Below, piece by piece: positions 59,378 through 64,000 of a DNA stretch of 64,000 bases. Every line of letters starts with the position of its first letter. Positions within the stretch are counted from its first letter, which is position 1. Where the stretch lies: contig OZ010788.1 in the NCBI GenBank assembly GCA_963932465.1, positions 197,162,559 through 197,226,558 of the forward strand, in the 5' to 3' direction. Below the pieces are notes generated by a model, which worked only from the letters and a program-made list of their open reading frames with translations, was not told where the DNA came from and did no database searches. The translations under genes and the position numbers were made by a program. The stretch is from Maratus speciosus (lineage: Eukaryota > Arthropoda > Arachnida > Araneae > Salticidae).

Positions 59378-59539
59378 TTTTTATTCTCTTAGGTCGTAGA
59401 GTGCTTTTATTTTCTACAATTGCTCTGATATTATTTTTTATTATAGTTTTGATCATTAGAATTAATTTGTTTAGGTACGGTTTGAAAATTGTCATTTTGT
59501 TGTGTTTCTTTAATCCTGTTAGCTTCTGTGAATTGATTT

Positions 59540-59880
59540 TCATTGGAATTTAATTTTATTACCGTATTTGTTAAATTTTAAAATGTTGTTTTCCAAGTCC
59601 ATAATTATTTTGTTATTTTTTATAAAGTCATATCCTAAAATAATCTTGTAATCGCGGTCAAATTCTTCTTTTGTGACATAAAATGTCCCATTTAGGAAAT
59701 TATTCTCATCTCTAAATTTAAATTTTACGCAGTTTTTGAACGGAATCGTTCTATTCGACAAAGTTGTAATTTTAATTGAATTGGCTAAATATTTAATTTT
59801 TATATCTGTCTGTTTTATTTTTTCAAAAATTCCTGGTGACAATAAGCTAATGCTTGCTCCGCTATCCACTAAACGGTATA
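59540..59880 (-). pseudogene. Aspartic protease of the LTR element
   Basis: The frame begins with the catalytic motif VDSGASISLL and continues for about 110 residues to ILGYDFIKNNKIIMDLEN, the usual flap and ILG(Y/M)DF block of retroelement proteases that cleave gag and pol. A frame change about 6-12 bases upstream of VDSGA separates it from the preceding pol sequence. Downstream it ends in TGA at 59540, overlapping an ATG (ATGA) that opens a Lys-rich linker frame (59543-59358) leading to the RT frame. Confidence 0.8.
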
Positions 59881-60129
59881 ATTAGTTCACTTTTTATCTT
59901 TAAATTCCATATTGGTAATTCATTGTTCCTTTCTGAGTTGCAACTTGCTATCAATTTTTCTTTAACCGTTGAATTTTGATTTTCCTTAGCCTCAATCACT
60001 TTTTTTTCATGTTCATGTTTCTTTTTTTTCAATTTTTTGTTAAATTTTGTTTTTATATTATAACCCTGTTTTTTTTTTCTAAAATATGGGATCTGCGGGT
60101 TCGCCTTTGTGCTAGATTTTCAGATCCCC

Positions 60130-61462
60130 TTACCGGTTTAAATAATTGTGTCCTTTTCTACCTCTGTTATTCTGCCGTCCCCTTCTGTTATTGTTTTCTC
60201 TTTGGAAAGTTACTGTGGGCTGTGTTTCAATATTTGTATGATTATTTTGATAACCATTACTTTGACTATTTTGCATATTTGTGCCACCTTGATGTTGCCC
60301 TGTATATTCTATTTGTGGATTTTGCCCTTGTGAAAAACCAGTATTTTGTATCGGGAGAGTGTTTTGCATATTATAATTTCCCTGATACATTTCATTAGTT
60401 CCTATTTGTTGTTGATATCCGATTGGATAATTGAGCATCTCATTGTAACTATAATTAGGTCTAAATTGGTTGTACTGTGGTCTGAAAGAATTGAATGCTT
60501 GTGGTGTTTGGAAATTAGGCGTGTAATTCTGTGGGAGTCTTTGAAAATTCCCATAATTATAATTTTGATACTTTCTCTGAAATCTTGGCCTAACTCTGTT
60601 CTGTTGCGCTCCCCTAGAGTGATTAAAATTTGCGCTTTTTTTGTTAAAGCAACAATTTTGCGTTAAGTGGTTTGGTTTATTACATATATGGCAAAATTGT
60701 TGCGTGATGTGATTAATCTCAAACTTATTTTGTTCAGTTTCCTGTGTGTCAAGTATTAAATTGTTTATCTTTTCTTTCAGTTCTTTAATTTCTGCTTTCT
60801 GATCTTGTGACATATTTATTAGTGCCTCGTATAATTTGTTTTCACTCGATTGCGTTATATTATTAACTTCCCCTGCACATTTACTATTTATTGCTATCTC
60901 AATGTTTTTTGCCCTTTTTATTGCATCTTCAAATTTTGTTGGTGGATCTTTTTTTTAATTCGAAGGAAATGTCTTCAAGGTATTTAGTCAATTTCATGGT
61001 TTCTAATAAATCTTTAGCACCGTTTTTCGTTGCATGGCCTGATAATGTTAGATATTTTTGAGCTTCGATGTTAAATTTTTTTGTGAAATCTTCGATTGTC
61101 TGGTTCGCTGTTTGTTTGGCATTTATGAATTGTGATTGTGCTTTCGCAAATGACTTCTCTTTTTGAAAATGTTTGATAACTTTTTCTTTAAATGTCTCGT
61201 ATTCGTCGGCCTTATGTAATTCCTGGGTATCTTTTATCATTTCCCGTGCTTGTCCCTTAAATTTTGATTTTGCAAGGACTAATTGTAAATCATCAGGAAA
61301 TTGTGCAGCCTCAGCCAGTTCTTCGAATTCATCGAAAAATTGCGTGATGTCTTGTTCTGGTTTGTTCTCAAAATTATTTAGAGCGTTGATTAGTGTGGCT
61401 ACACCAATTATGAATTTTTCCCTCTCAGGAGATTTTTGTCTGCCTCTGCCACGTCCAGTCAT
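60130..61462 (-). pseudogene. Gag of the LTR element: capsid and CCHC nucleocapsid
   Basis: Starting at ATG 61462 (MTGRGRGRQKSPER), the first frame encodes a helical capsid-like domain of about 175 residues, rich in Glu and Lys, including ITQFFDEFEELAEAAQFPDD. It stops at 60929 after a frame change in an A8 run near 60950. The second frame continues with a coiled-coil-like stretch, then a zinc knuckle CHICNKPNHLTQNC (C-x2-C-x4-H-x4-C). An Asn/Gln/Tyr-rich tail ends in RRGRQNNRGRKG and stops at 60130. Gag packages element RNA and forms the particle. Apart from the single-base break it looks intact. Confidence 0.85.
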
Positions 61463-61878
61463 GTTGAAAAATTTAGTTAGAGTTTTATATTTTTGAATAT
61501 GTCGTAAAATAATTTTTCTAAGATTTAACTCACACTACAGAATTTTCTATCCCATGTACATATATAAATACAGAATCATAATATTTAAAAATATTTGTTT
61601 TTCAAAATCCTTAATTATAATAATTATGATTGATAATTTCGATAAAATAATGTGCTGTGAATCAACTACTACTTTCTTTGTTTTCCTTTTTGTTACACAC
61701 ATAAATAATTTTTTCGCATAATATAAGAATATAATTTTGTTAGTAAGTGAGAAGAAGAAGAATAGAACAAGGGGAAAATAATAATGAATTTCTTATAAGT
61801 TAAATTATTGCAACCATTTAATTTTAAGTCCTAATTTCCATTACTAACACCTGGTATTAGCACCATTAAATTTTAGTA
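61463..61878 (-). other. Leader between 5' LTR and gag
   Basis: About 416 bp between the gag start and the inner LTR edge. The primer-binding site should lie next to 61878, where the minus strand reads TACTAAAATTTAATGGTGCT. A TGG is 12 bases from the edge, but I cannot assign a tRNA primer. Confidence 0.5.
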
Positions 61879-63345
61879 TGTGGTGACGATCTGCACCACA
61901 CACAGGGTACGTGATAATAAGAGTGATTAGTACATATATAAATCAATTATCCCGATCCGCGTTGTGAAAAGATCATGTGGGATATTGTTAATTAATGAAT
62001 TAGGAGAGAGGAAAATTTTGAATAAATGAATTTTGCCAATAACACAAGGTCGACTTATTTAACGTAGAAATGGAAATATCGAACTGGTAGGTTGCATAAA
62101 AAACGTCTAAATTTTAATTATTGCTAAATTATCAAATCTTTAAACACTTAATTTTAACGATTGCTGAAAGAAAATAAGGAAAGAACTCAATGAAAAGAAC
62201 AGAGAAGTATACATATATATACAATTTTATTCACAATCATATAAATCTCATTTTCAAATGTCATTTGTATTATTACGATAATGATTTCAGATTAATATTT
62301 GATTTGTTCATTCCATAAAATACATTTCAATTCTCATTTGAAAAGTAACAATTTTCATTAGCTTTCTTTCTTATATTTATTTTACTTTATTTTAATTTAT
62401 TTTATTTTATTCTTGCTTTGTTCACAGCACCGATCCAAGGTAAGGTTTTTGCCAAAACATTGATCAAAATTTAAAAGAATTGTTATTATTCTTATTTATC
62501 ATGAAAATATATGAAGTAATTAATAATAATATTTAATGAGATAATAATGTTGATTTCAATCAGAATTTTGACTATAAAACAAGGTTTGTAAGATTAATTA
62601 TACACACCATAAATATCAAAACAATAGCCATAAAAATAATAGGAAGTAAATACATATAATTTTTTTCTCACCCATATATATCTTTGACCAGTTCTATACT
62701 AAGTTGATGAGTTTACTAAACTGATGCACAAAAGTCTTTTTTATAAAGTTCGGAGGCATGTATGAGTCCATTAGGTAGATGCACGAGAGTTTTTTCTATA
62801 AAGTTCAGAGGCACGTATGAGTTCATTCACTAAATTCTTGTAGAAGTCAATTATCACGATTTTGTGGAGATTAATTATCACGGTTTATACTTTCGTTGTG
62901 AGCTGCTAGGAGACGCACATTTTATGAAGTTCGATCATCCGCAGCGATGTTAGCCGAGCGTTGGGACTTTTCTGTAGCTTTCTTCTTATCATCGTAAGCT
63001 ATTCACTAAGACAGATGAATTCTTCGTGAAAAGGTAACTCGATCATCGAATCTTGACAAGGGTGTCTGCTTTCTTCGATCTCCATCAAATTCATTCTTAT
63101 GAAATATCGCATGTTGCTAAGGGACTCGTAGAGATTTGCGAAGTCTCATGATCGGACTTAGGGAAGGTGAGTCCTAAAAATTTTAGAACCTCTTGACGGC
63201 TTCTTGCAAGACTTAATGATCAGCTCTCGTTTTTTCTTTTCCAGCCCCAATTTTTTGGGAGGGCTTACTCAAACCCGGAACTATCACTGTTATTGGATAT
63301 TTCTCCTGCTTTCTTATTGGTGCTTCGTAATTCGCCATACTTGGG
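61879..63345 (-). repeat. LTR, upstream (5') copy
   Basis: It is nearly identical to 55530-56985. Differences are single bases and short indels, for example extra TTTAATTTATT near 62393. As the 5' LTR of the minus-strand element it should carry the promoter. A and T runs and ATATATA elements are present, but no TATA box could be assigned. The plus-strand frame at 63204-63401 is an LTR shadow. Confidence 0.85.
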
Positions 63346-64000
63346 CGTGCCAATTTTTTTCTCCACTGCATAGCATTAATTTTATTGCCCCTCTCTTCTG
63401 ACTTCTCATGCCACCCACTTTGAGTGCCGTAAATTCTCCTTCATATGTGATGTATTTATTGCTCCATGTCGTAAATTTTGTGTTCGTTTATTATACATCC
63501 TCTGTCAGACTATGGCGTCATTGCTGTTTACGTTACTTCTAATTGCCTATTTTCTGTCTTGTCTTATTTGGTGAATTTTTTTATTACACTGTTTTTGCAC
63601 ATATAGATAATTACAATTCGAAATTTTCAATTTTAATATTAATACAAAATAAATACAAAATTCTTATTCTGTATTTTTTTTTTCAAACATACCGATACCA
63701 AACAACATATGTATATTTATATACACATTTTAATGATTATTAATTTAAATATACTGTTATTTTTAGTATTTTTTTTAATTTTATGTATTAATTAATTACT
63801 AAAGAATTATCTTTCGATCAATTAAATTATTTTGAATATTATTGGATCGTGCGAAAATTATTTAATTAGTTAAAATTGATAACAAGCTATGTTGTATAAG
63901 TTTCTTTACAACACCCATATACGAATTTTTAAAAAATTCTAAAAAGAATGACAAAAGAAAAGTCCCATGGATGGACGAAGCGTTCGCTTCTTTTGTAAAA
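63346..64000. other. AT-rich flank, no feature recognised
   Basis: The sequence downstream of the LTR does not resume the gypsy RT frame broken at 55529. The short frame at 63543-63743 shows no domain. Confidence 0.4.

Larger units (their letters stand above)
55530..63345 (-). mobile_element. LTR retrotransposon (Ty3/gypsy class), defective
   Basis: Two direct repeats of about 1.46 kb (55530-56985 and 61879-63345), nearly identical apart from small indels, enclose minus-strand gag, protease, RT/RNase H and a partial integrase. On the plus strand both repeats begin TGTGGTGA(T/C)GATCTGCACC and end CGCCATACTTGGG. No target duplication is visible: the outer flanks are CCCAT and CGTGC. The 3' internal part is deleted, because the integrase stops after its second catalytic Asp and runs straight into the LTR. 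No env-like frame is seen. The left edge abuts the plus-strand RT fragment at 55529, which it presumably interrupted, but that RT does not resume after 63345. Confidence 0.85.

Overview
The window looks like arthropod nuclear DNA, possibly from an arachnid. It is strongly AT-rich, gene-poor and intron-containing, and it is crowded with DNA transposons (hAT, Tc1/mariner/pogo and TTAA-type), gypsy-class LTR retroelements, minisatellites and long poly-A and poly-C/G runs. Only one host gene can be supported: the last coding exon of a G-protein alpha-i subunit (12418-12608, +). A 3'-UTR intron follows it (12621-14160), then a non-coding 3'-UTR exon from 14161. The other alpha-i exons are not in the window, so the last coding intron is longer than 12.4 kb.

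Layout. 1-1440: minisatellite with a 64-bp two-part unit. 1441-6411: AT-rich DNA with a tRNA-Leu-like relic and a decayed hAT-like element. 6420-12200: a 5.8-kb hAT-type element with an exact 8-bp target duplication, inserted about 210 bp upstream of the alpha-i exon and carrying tandem repeats and small secondary insertions. 12418-14711: end of the alpha-i gene. 16.4-25.5 kb: separate short inverted-repeat elements and a mariner relic. 28275-33786: three transposons nested inside one another (pogo-like, then TTAA-type, then hAT), each with its own target duplication. 34502-41783: a 7.3-kb element with GGAA/TTCC ends that contains a complete non-autonomous hAT (38700-39860). 46708-47849: an almost perfect palindrome with two 551-bp arms. 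48022-49945: an element with terminal inverted repeats (TIRs) of about 280 bp and TA target duplication. 50.0-52.8 kb: a deleted mariner and a gypsy pol 3' fragment on the minus strand. 53.0-54.8 kb: two further tandem arrays. 54.8-55.5 kb: a plus-strand gypsy reverse transcriptase fragment of a different lineage. 55530-63345: a minus-strand LTR retrotransposon with two ~1.46-kb repeats and gag, protease, RT/RNase H and a truncated integrase.

Nothing here looks like an operon or a defence system. The most informative content is the order of transposon insertions, which can be read from target duplications and from uninterrupted homologous copies in the same window. Every transposon protein recognised is broken by stops, frameshifts or deletions. 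Organism and element-family names come from recognised motifs, not from a database search.
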